The notes under the pieces were generated by a model. The model saw only the letters and a program-made list of their open reading frames with translations, was not told the origin of the DNA and did no database searches. The position numbers and the translations under genes are program-made. A stretch of 64,000 bases of DNA from Selaginella tamariscina (Eukaryota > Streptophyta > Lycopodiopsida > Selaginellales > Selaginellaceae): the NCBI GenBank assembly GCA_003024785.1, contig PUQB01000555.1, positions 62,001 to 126,000 of the forward strand. Direction: 5' to 3'. Shown in pieces: positions 1 through 12,349 of this stretch; the stretch's first letter is position 1; each line of letters starts with the position of its first letter.

Positions 1-23
1 GATGGGAGTCGACCGAGTCTTGA

Positions 24-276
24 TCAAGTTGAAGGAAATTGAACAGTTGAATGTGCCATACCTGCAGGAGAGAGGTTCGGTAGCATGGGTAACTGCACGC
101 CAGAAGCAATTAGACGCCCATCGGCCACCTCTACAGGAACTGCACGCTTCAACTTCACCACCGAAATGCCATGTTGAGTTGCAAACGTGTCATCCATGAA
201 GCATGCATTTGCACCAGTGTCTAACAAGGCAAACTCCATGAGCTCTCGATTATTAAGATGAATGTGTACAGGAAAC
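24..276 (-). pseudogene. Retropepsin-like start of pol (fossil)
   Basis: Directly downstream of gag on the minus strand, an aspartic-protease motif LLDTGANACFMDDTFA is visible. The D-T/S-G triad is the catalytic site of retroviral-type proteases, which cut the polyprotein. Only the N-terminal half of the domain is inside the window. Confidence 0.65.
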
Positions 277-1316
277 TTAAGTGATGGGATGGTATGAGCA
301 GCACCAATGGAGCCTGCACCTACGTCCAACTTCGCGGCTCCTAGACGAAGTGGACATTGGAGTTTTCCGACTGAACTTCAGCTTCAACTTCACGCGTCTT
401 GAAGTTCCTGGCTTTAATAGGACAATCTGCCACCTTGTGTCCTGCTCCACCACAATACAAGCACAGGTTCTCACTGCGACGACGTTGCTTCTCAGCAGCG
501 GAAAGAGGCCACGCTTGGATTTCTCAACCTCCATAGGAACTACTCCAGAAGGTGGTGCAGGAACATGTACCACAGCTGCAGGATTGGTTTGCAGGAACTG
601 CTGACGGGATCTTTCCTGACGACGCTCGAACAAACGGTTGTCGCAACGAACAGCTTGTTGCATGATCTCCGCTAATGTTTGGGCATCCGGTAACGTAAGG
701 AGAAGGTCCTTCACGTCATCCCTCAACCCAAAACGGAAGTGTTCGATCAATGCAGTCTCGTCCCATGGAATGTTCGTGCAAAGTTGCTGAAATTCGGATG
801 CATAGACGGAAGCTGGTCGGGATCCTTGAGTGAGCTTCCGTAACTTCGTGCATGCAGAACGGTACTTATCAGGATCTCCAAAACAGGCTTCAAAGGCAGC
901 CACGAAACCTTCAAAGTCTTCCATCAATGGGTCGTCACGCTCCAGCAAGGGGGCAACCCAAGCCCGTGGAGATCCACTTAGTAAGGATGCCAAAAGACCC
1001 ACCTTTTGAGCATCAGTCGAGTAGCGCCGTGGTTGCATACGGATCAAGAGCCGGATCTGATTCAGGAAACCTTGGAAATCGGCACGATTACCACTGAACT
1101 TCTCTGGCATGCTAACCTTCGGCTCCGAAGAAAAGTTTGATGAAGAGGGAACCACCGATGCCTGGGAGAGAGCCTGCGCAGCAGCCTTGGAGGATGCATC
1201 AGCAGCTGCATGTGCCGCAGTGGTGGAACCTTGCAGGTCGGTGACCACTTGGCGCAAAGTGGCCAGCTCATGAAGTAGCATTTGGTGCTCGCGTTGAAAG
1301 GCTCAAAATCAGCCAT
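277..1316 (-). pseudogene. Ty3/gypsy gag (fossil)
   Basis: A long gag-like reading region of about 330 residues belonging to the 1-2,018 element. The core resembles the retrotransposon gag fold: a PEKFSG motif, then FLNQIRLLIRMQP, AWVAPLLERDDPL, FGDPDKYRSACTKLRKLTQG and FRFGLRDDVKDLLL. This pattern is known from chromovirus and Sushi-like gags. It would form the particle shell around element RNA. The N-terminal part is rich in alanine and serine. I treat it as part of an old element rather than a host gene. Family assignment within Ty3/gypsy is inference. Confidence 0.7.
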
Positions 1317-1437
1317 GATCTAGGAAAGAAAAAGGAGGAAAATGAAGGAAAAGAATCAAGAAAAAGGTAGCTGGAAAACGGAGAACTATGAAGCAGTTAC
1401 TATCAAACTGTCAAGCCACGATCCAGGAACCAGGAAG

Positions 1438-1695
1438 AGAACAGGATTCCAAGGACAGGAAGGCTTGACTCAGGAACAGGACCGAGAGCAGGACAGGAAC
1501 TAGGAATAGGAACAGGACGGATCTAGGAGCAAGACAGGATCAGGATAGGATCCGGGAGCAAGACAGGAAAGCGCAGGACAGATCCAGGAACAAGACAGAA
1601 CAGGAAGGATCCGGAGCAGGACAGGATCCAGGAGCAGGACAGGAAACAGGAGCGAGACAGGAACAGGACAGGAAACAAGACAAGAACAAGACAAG
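1438..1695. repeat. Purine-rich minisatellite (caggac/caagac type)
   Basis: About 258 bp of degenerate tandem units such as gaacaggac, ggatccagga and gagcaggaca. It lies in the leader or LTR of the gypsy element at 1-2,018. Short open frames across it are products of the repeat, not genes. Confidence 0.8.
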
Positions 1696-1699
1696 ACGA

Positions 1700-2018
1700 A
1701 TTGATCGTAGTAAGACTGGTGTTGATAGTAACTGATTGTACAACAATTAGGTCGGAGCTTTTATGCTCACAACTCCAAGAGCTAATCTAGGCATGAGTGC
1801 TAAAAGTGGTTGCATGCATGCAAAAGTGATTGCATGCATGCAGAGGCTAAGATGAGTCCACATGTCCCTTATCCTCTAGGCATATCCTGTGGCATATCCT
1901 GTAGGAATATCCTGCAACCGAATCCTGTGTCCGGAATCCTGGTAGGAATATCCTGTAGGAAAATCCTGCAACCCATATCCTGTATCCGGAATCCTGTATT
2001 CTGTATTGGGTCGTGACA
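1700..2018 (-). mobile_element. Putative gypsy 5' LTR
   Basis: On the minus strand the sequence begins TGTCACGACCC at 2,018 and runs into the gag leader. It contains degenerate short repeats of AATATCCTG type (about 1,870-2,000) and two copies of TTGCATGCATGCA (1,812-1,842). The inner LTR edge is uncertain because no second LTR is inside the window. Confidence 0.5.
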
Positions 2019-2484
2019 CCCGCCTTTGAAAATGTCAACATCCTTATTGACATCTAACTCCAAGACTAGACTAGGTTAGGAAAAATTAATTGAAAATTAA
2101 CGCTAATCACTCTATGCGGAGTCAGCAAAATGTTCACAAGTTTTTTTACCCCCCTTGCATTACGCGAAGCCAAGTACTTCAGAACCGTCATTCACTAAGC
2201 GACAACTCAACTGTGGAGGCACCACTTGCGATAAGAAGTCACTTTGGAGACCTTTTGCACGTCTGCAAAGTTTGTCACCCGGCACAGACAACAAGTTAGT
2301 TAATTTCTTTAAGTTAACTATAATTTATATTAGAGGCCTCTAATTAAGATTGTCTATCGGCCCCTAGGTTAATAAGAAATAAGTTCACTTTATTTCTCAT
2401 CATCATTATTAATAATTTGAGACCTTGCCTCAGACTCCTTCACTATCTCCATCGCGTTCTATAGATTATCCAATGGTTCCCATG
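2019..2484. other. Spacer without recognisable gene
   Basis: A 466-bp AT-richer spacer between two retroelements. I see no open frame longer than about 70 codons that looks coding and no repeat shared with the rest of the window. Confidence 0.5.
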
Positions 2485-4019
2485 TGTCAGAGTTTTAACC
2501 CAAAGGGCCAACACGTGGCAACACGTGGCTGCCAGATGGCCATTTGGCGTCATCACCCTGTGTGAGCAACACTAAGTTTCCCAGAACAACTCCAACAACC
2601 CCGTGACAGAGCTAAGGCATCGTCACTTACCCCTTGAGGAATCACCTTCATTCGGGAGTACAACTCCTTTAGGGCGACAAGGGGTACCCTGAACCAACGA
2701 CTAACCCCTAAGGGTCTGAGTGGCCAAGTTATACCCTAGACCTAGGGTTAGTACTTAGTGAGGACACGAGTGTGCGCCGTAGGCGGACACGAGTGTTCTG
2801 CTAAGCAAACTCCCTAAGACTAGGTTTGGGATAACCCTAAGTACACGACCTTGCGAGTGCCTTACGAAAGGGCTTCTGCTAATGAGCTTAGGTTGTTCAA
2901 CCCCTGGATTCCAAGGAGAACACTCCCCTAGCCAAGTGTGCCAAAGCACACCTAGTTACGAAACCTAACCTCCCTTGAGCGGATGCTCAAGGCTTAGCAC
3001 CCTAGTGCAAGCACAAGCATGCCTGTTTGCTAGAGTATCCAACCCTTAGCGACAAGCCCATGACATAACCCAAAGGGTGTGCCTCAGGCGTTGTACCATG
3101 TGACATTTAGCCTAGTGTCACATCTCCATGTGACACTGCCTTCCCGATGTGGGCTATCATGCCATAGCCCTTAGATTCAAGAGTTGCACCCAAGTACCAC
3201 AAACGTGGCTCCTAAATGCCAACTCTAGAACCCCTCAATGAACCCTCAGGAACTGGTACTGTGAACCTGTCAAACAAGATCCCACACCCATAGTTGGTCA
3301 AGGACACGGATGTGCCTTACTTGGCCATGAGTGCAACGTCTAGCTTGACGGGAGGAGGAGGCTGGAGACAAGCCTAACCTCTGCCTCTTGGAACGTGCAT
3401 TCCGATAAGACCTCCCATGCATGGATTCGCCAATGTTAAGGGTAAGCTACCCCGAAGGTGGGACGTACCCTGGCATCTGGAAGTTAGGGCGGCACAACAG
3501 AGGGTTGTGCCTTGATGACACAAGCTAGAGCTTGCACCGGGAGAAGAGTAACGAGCTCAGTCATGAACCCAGGAACCCTCACTCCTATATACTACCTTAT
3601 TTATGTGACAGAGCCCCCCCCCCCCCCCCCCCCTGTTTTCCTGTTTACATAAGTGGGCTAGCATGAAATCTCATTCCCAGAGGGAACATACTTGGTGAGT
3701 TTTCCATCGACCCCTAAACCCTAACATGTCAAACCTGGGGGTATTTCTAAGCATATCCGACATGCCGAACTCACCAAAACTAGCCATTAATCCAACCGGG
3801 ACACGGAAAAACCAAGGTAAGAGTTTTCTAGATGGAAGTGCTAGCTTCGCCTAGAGTTTCTTGCAAATACCTAATGACACCCGGCCGGACCATCACTAGA
3901 TATCCAAGTGCACTAAGCGGCCTGTTTCTTCTACACCTAGGGCTTATCAACATAGTACAGTAGGTAACAACAGTCAACGTCCAAAGTAAAGGGTCGAGTC
4001 ATAGTAAAAAACTATGACA
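2485..4019 (-). mobile_element. 3' LTR of the gypsy element (LTR family A)
   Basis: In element direction it starts TGTCATAGTTTTTTACTATG (right edge, 4,019) and ends AAAACTCTGACA (left edge, 2,485). It contains a C homopolymer after the motif tttatgtgacagag (about 3,612-3,632) and interstitial ccctaaaccctaa. Its edges match at least five other copies in the window. The family ends serve as landmarks for the nested insertions described below. Confidence 0.85.
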
Positions 4020-4199
4020 CCATGTGCCGGGTAACCCTTCCACTTAAAAGATATTCTCGTTTATGTTTCCGTCCCTCGGCGTTTAATATCCTTTGCATCC
4101 AAATGACTCAACTTTGAACTCCTTCGTATCACCAACTCAAGAAACGGACAAGTTTTCATATCTATGTGGATGTTTCTCATCCTTGTGGAATGGCTCGAG

Positions 4200-6740
4200 T
4201 AAATTGACATGAAACACATTGTGTATTGTTCCCAACTCCGGAGGAAGATCTAACTCATAAGCCACTTTCCCTACTTGCTTCACCACCTTGTATGGACCTA
4301 TGTAGTGCGATAGAAACTTTCCTCGAAAGAGTCGTTGGAACCTTCAGGTTTTTGGTACTCAACAATACCATATCCCCAACCTGATACTCTACATCCGCCG
4401 ATGCTTTATCGTACTGTGACGATACCTTTCCTGACTGCAGCCATCGCTTGACGAGCAGCTTCCCATGTCGATACAATTGTCCCGTGAACTCTGCTATAGA
4501 TGGAACTCGATTGCTATCGTCTTTCGGTAACACCATACTCTGAGGAATACCACCCTTATTCCCAGTTAACACTTCCATCGGGCTACATCCGATTGCAGTT
4601 GTGTCGAGTTATTGTAACATATCTCAGCCATATCTAAGTGTTCAGCCCAATCAAGTTGATCACCTTGAACATAGCATCTGAGATAGTTCGACTTGTCGGT
4701 TCACTCTCTCCGTTTGACCATCAGTTTGCGATGGTAAGCCGTACTGAACTTCAGCATCGTACCAAACTGCTTAAACAACGTCCCCAAAACTTCCCCGTAA
4801 ACCGAGGATCCCGATCTGAGATTTTCCGGTAGTCCCACACTCTTACGACTTCGTGGAAGAACAACTTTGCTGCTTGTTTTGCATTCACTGTCTCTACAGT
4901 TGGAATGAAATGAGCAACCTTTGAAAACGATCGACTACCACCATGAGCGTTAAAACCACAAGATTTTGGCAATCCCATGATAAAGTCCAAAGTAACACTT
5001 TGAAATGGCCGCTCTGGAATCGGTATACACTTAACTTCCCAGCTCGTTTTTGCGATCGGCTCTTTACTTGTTGACATGTGGGGCATGTCTTGACATACTT
5101 GGCAACATCATCTATCATACCCGGCCAATAGAATCCCTGTTTCAACAAAGCCAACGTCTTATGCCTTCCACCATGTCCTGCCAAAGGAACGTCGTGATGC
5201 TCTCTTAACAGCCTCTCCCTCCATGTCCCTTCTGGAACATAGAGTCTCTTTTCTTTATAATAAAGAACTCCATCTCGTACTGCAAAATGGCCTGTTTGAG
5301 TGCATCCATTCGACTTTCTATTCCTGCTGGAATATTACCATCTCTTCGTAATTGATGAACTTGTTTCCTCTTTGCCACCAGGCTCAAAGCTCCTTAGCAA
5401 ACTTGTCCTGAGGATACGCCGTCACAAATTCATCCACCAAAGTTGACACGGGTGCTGACATAATCGAAGACCCTTTCTACTGAGTGCATCAGCTACCACA
5501 TTGTCCTTTCCCGCCTTATGTTTGATTTCAGGCTGAAATCGTGCCAACTTCTGCTGCATCTAGCATACTTTGGCGATAGCTTCGGCTGCGTTTCAAAATA
5601 CCTTAGAGTTACACTATCTGTCCAAACCACAGTGCCATGACTTGGAAGATAATGACGCCAATACTCCAAGGAAGCAACAATAGCATACATCTCCTTTTCG
5701 TGAGTAGGCCATCGAGTTTGCGCGGCATCTAACTTCTTCGAGAAAAAGGACACTGGATGTCCTTTCTGTTGCAATACACCACCAATTGCAAAGTCGGAAG
5801 CGTCACATTCTACTTCAAAGGGATCTTCAAAGATGGGCAACTGCAAAACTGGCTCAGAAGAGATAGCCTCTTTGAGTTTGACGAACGCACGTTGGCACTC
5901 TGGAGTCCAATGCCATGGAATGTTTTCGTAAGATCTGTCAATGGGGCCGCTATTTCCGAGTAACCCTTTATGAATCTTCGGTAATACCCTGTCAGACCAA
6001 GAAATGATCTAACTTCATGCACGTCTTTTAAAGTCATCCACTCGTAATAGCTTGAATTTTCTTTGGGTCCATGGCAACCTCCCCACCTGAGATCAAGTGT
6101 CCCAAGAAATCTATCTTGGTTTGACCAAATGCGCACTTGCTTTCTTTAGCATATACAATGGTTCTCTCTCAACCTCTGAAACACTTTTTCTAAGTGTTCC
6201 ACATGTTCCTCAATTGTCGAACTGAAAATCAGAATGTCATCAATATACACCACTACGAACTCGTCTAGATAGTCTCTAAACACATCATCCATCATTGTGC
6301 AAAAAGTTGCTGGAGCATTGCACAACCCGAATGGCAAGACTAGAAACTCAAATGATCCATAACGCGTTCGAAAAGCGGTCTTCTCAATGTCATTCTCTGC
6401 TACCCGAATCTGATGGTACCCCGATCTCAAGTCTATTCTTGAAAAATACTTTGCTTTTGATAGCCTATCAAATAAGTCGTCCACTCGTGGAAGAGGATAC
6501 TTATTTTTGATAGTTATCGCGTTCAGCGCTCGATAGTCCACACACATTCGCATCGTACCATCCTTTTTCATTACAACAAGATAGGTGCACCATATATCGA
6601 CTAGGTCGAATGTGTCCTCGACCAATCAATTCTGTCAGCTGTCTCTTCAATTCTACTAACTCTTGAGGATTCAACCGATATGGGGCTCTTGCCGGTGGAG
6701 ACGAACCTGGCAAAATCTCTATCCTGTGGTCCACAGCTCG
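4200..6740 (-). pseudogene. gypsy pol: RT, RNase H, integrase (fossil)
   Basis: From right to left the minus strand shows reverse transcriptase ([38 protein letters not shown], around 6,230-6,560), RNase H (FEVECDASDFAIGGVLQQ near 5,800), integrase with zinc-binding HKTLALLKQGFYWPGM and CPTCQQVK (5,080-5,180) and the core (SVTLDFIMGLPKS near 4,990). The C-terminal VGDMVLLSTKNLK (about 4,370) is typical of plant gypsy integrases. These enzymes copy element RNA and insert it. The reading is interrupted at several points. Confidence 0.88.
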
Positions 6741-7004
6741 ACGTGGAGGTAACTCGGCGGCAAGTCTTCTGGCAACACATCCTTAAACATGTTCAAGACT
6801 TCCAAAATAGGTTCGGAACAGATTCTTGACCATCTCCTATTTTGACTTCACCAGTATCCAAAACCATTGCAAGAAACACACGTTCCCGATGTCTAACTGC
6901 CTTACGCAACTGAGTTAAGGTAAGGAACATAGGATTCCAATCCTTATCAGTTAGCGTTTTTGGTCTTTCTAATGTCTTCTTTATCTGCTGCAAGCGTGAT
7001 TCGA

Positions 7005-8678
7005 TTATCTCCAACCCCTCATTTCGATTACATGTTTATGGAACCATTCCATACCCAAAACAAAAAACCCCGTCATATTCAAGACAACTAAGTCTAGCTT
7101 AGCCTTCCAATCTTTGATTTGGACAGGAACTGCCCTTGCTATATTATTAGTATTTTGAGAACCTTTGCCAAAATTGATCTTTATTTCACACATCTTTATT
7201 ACATCCAAATTCAATCGACGAGCTAGACTAGTCGATATGAAGTTGTATGTTGCTCCAGTATCGATCATCATTCGGACTCGGTCCCCTCGTATCCTTCCTG
7301 TCAAATATAGCAAAGGGTCAGTTTTGTCTTGAATAGCGAATAAGGCAGGTTGTGTCTGGCACAACATTACCTCTTCTGACTCATCTTCCGGATCTTCAAG
7401 CGTTTCTGGTTCAGCAACTTCCTCTTCTACCATCGCCTTGAAATGTCCTGATTGTTGTGAGGGTGCCGGACACTCTTTAGCAAAATGACCAGGCTTGTTA
7501 CAATTATAACATTTCACGACCCCGCCTGCGGAACGCGGGGAGCAGACTTTGGAGCCGATCCTTTGGCCTGCTGAGGAGGTGGTAACGCCAATGGTTTCCG
7601 AAATCCGGTGGGTCTTGATGTGTCCGAAAACTTGGAACTGCCACAAAGGGACTTGCACTTCGAATTGATGGCGATTGATCTGGTCGCCTATCAAACCTTC
7701 TGAACCCAGACTTTGGAGGAAACTCCTTGGTTTAGGTTTTGCTTCCTCCCCTTTGTACAAGTCTTCTAACGACATGCCATAAGCAACCTTTTGAGCTGCC
7801 TCTTGACATTCCCGATAGCTTGTTGGCTTGTACCTTAAGATTTCCTTCGCGTTTCTCATTCAAGCTAGCCATGAAGCAACTTCGAGCTTCATCATCGCTC
7901 ATATTTGGCACCAATCGCCGTACACTTTCGAATCGATAAACGTGGTCCATTGGACTTCCCCGAACTCCCTGTTGACAAAGTGCCAGGTCAGCACGCAATC
8001 GCAAACCGAGATCATCCGGCATATACTGCTTTTTGATCTCCTTTTTCATGTGCTTCCAGCTGTTTCGGTATCCACGTTCACCTTCAACAATTCGCCACCA
8101 AGTCTTAGCTTCTTCTTTAAGAAACTGCTTGGCACATGCAACCTTTTCTGTCTTTCTCACGGAAGCAGCCTCGAAATAGCTTTCCATATCATACAACCAG
8201 TCATCCAAAACCTTGTAATCCTTTGAACCCATGAAATTCGAAGGCTTTACCGGTTTGAATTTACTGGGACCTCCACCACTACTTCCGTCGAAGAATCTGA
8301 TTCAGAGGAACCTGACTCTGAGTCATGCTTCTTCTTTTTTTCCGTGTGTCTGCGGAACATCTGGCACTGCAGTATTCGTTGGAATCCGAACGGCAACATT
8401 ATCGATTCGGTCGTTCAACCCAAAACATCCCCTCGAAGTTCGTTTAGGGCATCCATCATTATTTCTGCCAACCAGGTCGTTGTAACTCTAGGGGGTCGAC
8501 CTGGATCAGCCTCATCCATCTCCTCATTTTGAGCCTCTGCGACAGCCCTCTCTGCCTCAGGCTCTGGTTGCTTTCTTTTGCTCATCGTATTGAACCCTAG
8601 TTTCAACACTCGGAGAATATGCTTGGAATATTCCCAATGTGAAATTGGAAACACCCTGCACAGGTTGTACACCCACAC
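7005..8678 (-). pseudogene. gypsy gag with zinc knuckle and protease (fossil)
   Basis: The minus strand carries a gag region (8,232-7,732) with WLYDMESYFEAASV and AKTWWRIVEG, as in plant gypsy capsid domains. A CCHC zinc knuckle CYNCNKPGHFAKECP follows at about 7,475-7,520, then a retropepsin MMIDTGATYNFISTSLARRL at about 7,215-7,275. A short charged N-terminal segment starts at 8,588. The order gag, knuckle, protease, then RT fits one Ty3/gypsy polyprotein. It has several breaks. Confidence 0.85.
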
Positions 8679-8892
8679 ACATCAGCTTAAACTAGCATAA
8701 GACTTTCGGACATACCTAGAATCTCACGCCGACTCACTGAGCAAGTGTTCTCCGAAGTTTGACAACTCACAGGATCAAACTCTCTGCGCAGAATACAGAC
8801 ATGTCAACCAAAGCATAGAGTATATCAAGAATTTAGAGTTATCTAAACATTGAAACACCTAGACTTAAGGCAGTCCTACTGACCGCAGAGAA

Positions 8893-8909
8893 CTTGCTCC
8901 GATACCAAT
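8893..8909 (-). other. Primer binding site of the gypsy element
   Basis: Directly inside the 5' LTR the minus strand reads TTGGTATCGGAGCAAG. This matches the 3' end of plant initiator tRNA-Met, the usual primer of plant gypsy elements, and fixes the element's direction. Confidence 0.8.
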
Positions 8910-9862
8910 TGTCAGAGTTTTTACCTGGTGCCACAAAGGCGGCTTGCCAGGTGCCAACCCTGGAATCCCCTCTCTGGAAACCCCACGGAATCTGGTAAAG
9001 TAACCCGTATTAGGAACCCAAGCCTTAGGAACTCAAACCCTAACTGACTAAGTCCACGAACGAGACTCACCTTGTGAATCAGGATACACGGACTAGCCGA
9101 GCTTTAGGTGTCGTTCCTAGCTTGGCGTGGTTGAGGCGGCCGGAGCAAGGCCTCAACCACTAGTTTGCGGAACGTGAACTCGGGCAATGCCTTTGAGCTT
9201 GCGAGCAGGTTTTCGGACCAAGGAATCTGACTAACTCCTTGGAAGTGACGTGCCCCTATCTCAAAGGCAAGATCCTGCCAACGATAAGGATAGTCTAACC
9301 CTAGGGTGGGTTGTACCCCTGTCGTGTGGAAGTTTGGGCGGCACAACGGAGGGTTGCACCTTGACGACACAAGCTTAGCTTGCACCGGTAGGAGGTTAAC
9401 GAGCTCTCTTTTGAACCCAGGAAGCCTCACTACATATACTCTACCTTATTTATGTGACGGACCCCCCCCCCCTGTTTACCTAAATGAGTAAGTGGGCTGG
9501 CACGGAAATGCCAGCCCTTAGAGAAAATGGTTGTCCTAACCTAACCCTAAACCTAACCCCTAGGGGGGGGGTATTAGGGCGTGGGGTTAGGGCAACCCTA
9601 GGGGAACCCTTTTTGACAAGCTATATTTAACGGAAAACCTATCTTTGTAACGTCAAACTGGGGAGAGTTTTCTAGAGGGTAAGTACTACCTTCGCCTAGA
9701 GTTTCTCGAGGTACCTAGTGACAGCCGGCCGGACTACCCCTAAACACCTAAGTGCACTAAGCGGGGCTGTTTCTCACTACAACTAGGGTTCGCCACAAAC
9801 TCGGTAGGTAACAACAGTCAAACCCCAAAGTAAAGGGTCGAGTCATAGTAAAAACTATGACA
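8910..9862 (-). mobile_element. 5' LTR of the gypsy element
   Basis: It ends in AAAAACTCTGACA next to the primer site and starts TGTCATAGTTTTTACTATG at 9,862. It is shorter than the other copies of LTR family A, and its inner third is different. It abuts an inverted LTR copy at 9,863. Confidence 0.8.
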
Positions 9863-11339
9863 TTAGGTATTTGCAAGAAACTCTGGGCGAAGTAAACACT
9901 TCCATCTAGAAAATTCTTACCTTGGTTTTCTGTGTCCCAGTTGGTTAATGGCTAGTTCCGGTGAGTTTGGCATGTCGAATATATTTAGAAATACTCTAAG
10001 TTTGACAGGTTAGGGTTTTAGGGGTCGATGGATAACTCACCAAGTATATTCCCTTTCAGAATGAGATTCCGTGCCAGCCAACTTATGTAAACAAGAAAAC
10101 AGGGGGGGGGGCTCTATCACATAAATAAGGTAGTATGTAGGAGTGAGGGTTCCTGGGTTCATGATTGAGCTCGTTACTCTTCTCCCGGTGCAAGCTTTAG
10201 CTTGTGTAGTTAAGGCATAACCCTCTATTGTGTCGCCTAACTTCCAAATGATGAGGGTACGTCCCACCTTCGGGGTAACTTACCCTTAACGTTGGCAAAA
10301 CCATGCCTGGGAGGTCTTGTTGGAATCGACGTTTCAAGATGTAGATGTTGAGGCTTGTCTCCAGCCTCCTCCTCCACGTCAAGCCAGGTGTAGCACTCAT
10401 GGCCAAGCAAGGCACATTCGTGTCCTTGTCCAACCGTGGGCGTGGGATCTTGTTTGACGGGTTCTCATTACCCGGTTCCTAAGGGTTCACTAAGGGGTTC
10501 TAGAGTTGGCATTTAAGAGCCACGTTTGTGGCACTTGGTGCAACTCTTGAATCTAAGGGCTATGGCATGAATAGTCCACATTGGGGAAGGCAATGTCACA
10601 TGGAAAGTGACACTAGGCTAGACATCACACAATACAATGTCCGACGCACGCCCTTTGGGTTTGTGTCATGGGTTTGTCACTAGGGGGTTGGATACTCTAG
10701 CAAACAGACATGCTTGTGCTCGCACTAGGGCTAAGCCTTGGGTATTTGCTCAAGGGAGGTTAGGTCTCGTAACTAGGTGTGCTTAGGCACACTTGGCTAG
10801 GGGAGTGTTCTCCTTGGAATCCAAGGGTTAACAACCTAAGCTCATTAGTAGAAGCCCTTTTGTGAGGCACTTGCAAGGTCATGTACTTAGGGTTATCCAA
10901 ACCTAGCCTTAAGAAAGTTTGCTTAGCAAAACACTCGTGTCCGCCTACGGCGCACATTCATGTCCTCACTAAGTACTAGCCCTAGGTCTAGGGTATGACC
11001 TGGCCACTCAAACCCTTAGGGTTAGTTGTGGTTTAGGGTACCCCTTGTCGCCCTAAAGGGGTTGTACACCCGGATGAGGGTGATTCTTCAAGGGGTAAGT
11101 AATGATGCCTTAGCTCTGTCATGGGGGTATATGTGGGTTGTCCTTTAGGGTTCAGGGGATAGACATTCTAGGGGACTTAGGGTAGGACTCTAAGTCTTTT
11201 GCCTAATTGGGCCCAGAGTCAGACTCTTAGGGTTATCTTGAAAAGACTTAGCGTTACTCACACAGGATGATAACGCCGGATGGCCACTTGGCAGCCACGT
11301 GTTGCCACGTGTTTGGCCCTTTGGGTTAAAACTCTGACA
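9863..11339 (+). mobile_element. LTR family A copy, inverted, left end missing
   Basis: Reads as the family A LTR in the plus direction from ttaggtatttgcaagaaact to AAAACTCTGACA at 11,339. The first ~150 bp of the LTR are absent. It lies head to head with the LTR at 8,910-9,862, forming a large imperfect inverted repeat. Confidence 0.8.
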
Positions 11340-11653
11340 GTTTGGGGATGGTCATTCTAGGAGACTTAGGGTAGGACTCTAAGTCTTTTCTATTTAATTA
11401 GGCATCAAACTCTTGGGGTCATCTGGAAGACTTAGCGTTGCTTATATAGGGTGATGACACCGGATGGCCACTAGGCAACCATGTGTTACCACCTGTTGGC
11501 CCTTCGAGTTAAAACTCTGATAAGGCATATGAATCAAACTTTTGAGGTCGTTTTGAAAAAACTTAGCATTGCTCACATATGGTGATGATGCTGGAAGGCC
11601 ACTTGGCAGTCACATGTTGCCACATGTTGGCCCTTTAGGTTAAAACTCTGACA
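11340..11653 (+). repeat. Tandem fragments of the LTR family A 3' end
   Basis: Two further diverged copies of the last 130-180 bp of the LTR follow directly, each with ggatggccact..ggcagcca and ending near ttaaaactctga. This is a tandem amplification of an LTR end rather than separate insertions. Confidence 0.75.
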
Positions 11654-12119
11654 TTAAGCATGGGCATCCTCATTCTAAAAGAAGGCAAAGAGGTAGAGGA
11701 AAGCACGATATGTTAGGTTGAAGCTAGCATCCACATTCGAAGATTTGCGGTGAGAATTTGTGGTAGACTTACAAGAATACAAGATTGGAGGTTTTTTGTT
11801 TGTGATAAGCACAAGGGTAAGGTTACCGTAGTGGAGGAGACACAAGAATCCAGTGGGCCGTGGATGTTGAAGAAGTGAAGTTGAGATTTTAGGATTCCAA
11901 ACTCCTTGATGAAGAAGTCAATGAGGGAGACCAAGCAAAAGAGGACTAGCTATTAAATAGTTCAATTAGTCTTTCACCCCTATACCCAAGTCATACGAAC
12001 AATTTGCACGTCAATATCCCTTGATAATTTTATCTTGAACATAATATTATTCATTCTTGTGAATGCAACAAACTAGTAAGTTAAAGAGCAAGTTGGCTAC
12101 CATAAAGAAAACACAAAAG
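11654..12119. other. Spacer without recognisable gene
   Basis: About 460 bp not obviously related to the LTR family. A 73-codon open frame on the minus strand (11,713-11,934) shows no motif I recognise. Confidence 0.4.
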
Positions 12120-12349
12120 TTCAAGGTCATGTACTTAGGGTTACCCAAACCTAGCCTTAGGGAGTTTGCTTAACAGAACACTCGTGTCCGCTATGGCACA
12201 TATTCCTATCCTTACTAAGTATAGCCCTAGGTCTAAGGTATGACTTGGCCACTCAAACCCTTAGGGGTTAGTCATGGTTCAAGGTACCCCTTGTCACCAT
12301 AAAGGGGTTGTACTCTTAGATGAGGGTGATTCCTCCATGGGTAAGTGAT
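12120..12349 (+). repeat. LTR family A fragment
   Basis: An internal piece of the LTR from caaggtcatgtacttagggt to ggggtaagtga-like sequence. It is joined directly to the start of the next LTR copy. Confidence 0.7.

Larger units (their letters stand above)
1..2018 (-). mobile_element. Ty3/gypsy LTR retrotransposon, 5' part, cut by window edge
   Basis: Read on the minus strand this is the 5' end of a Ty3/gypsy element: LTR (roughly 1,700-2,018), leader with a purine-rich minisatellite, gag (from about 1,316 down to 277) and the start of a retropepsin (around 230). The upstream LTR edge reads TGTCACGACCC at 2,018, a start common in gypsy LTRs. The rest of pol lies outside the window. The LTR inner edge is not certain. 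It is a fossil with a small number of breaks in the visible part. Confidence 0.75.
2485..9862 (-). mobile_element. Ty3/gypsy LTR retrotransposon with two LTRs
   Basis: A minus-oriented element. A 5' LTR (8,910-9,862) is followed by a tRNA-Met-type primer site, gag with zinc knuckle, protease, reverse transcriptase, RNase H and integrase, then a 3' LTR (2,485-4,019). Domain order PR-RT-RH-IN is Ty3/gypsy. The two LTRs differ a lot in length and content (about 1.5 kb against 0.95 kb), so it is old or has been reshaped. It is broken, with several interruptions across gag and pol. The same LTR family occurs many more times in the window, mostly without internal regions. Confidence 0.88.

Noticed and set aside
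1500-1746. Open frames rich in serine, cysteine and leucine
   Set aside because: They are translations of the purine-rich minisatellite.
2755-2949. Conserved open frame also present at 41,532-41,732 and in the LTR at 10,760-10,957
   Set aside because: It lies within LTR family A in every case and runs antisense or sense by chance. Its conservation is that of the LTR.
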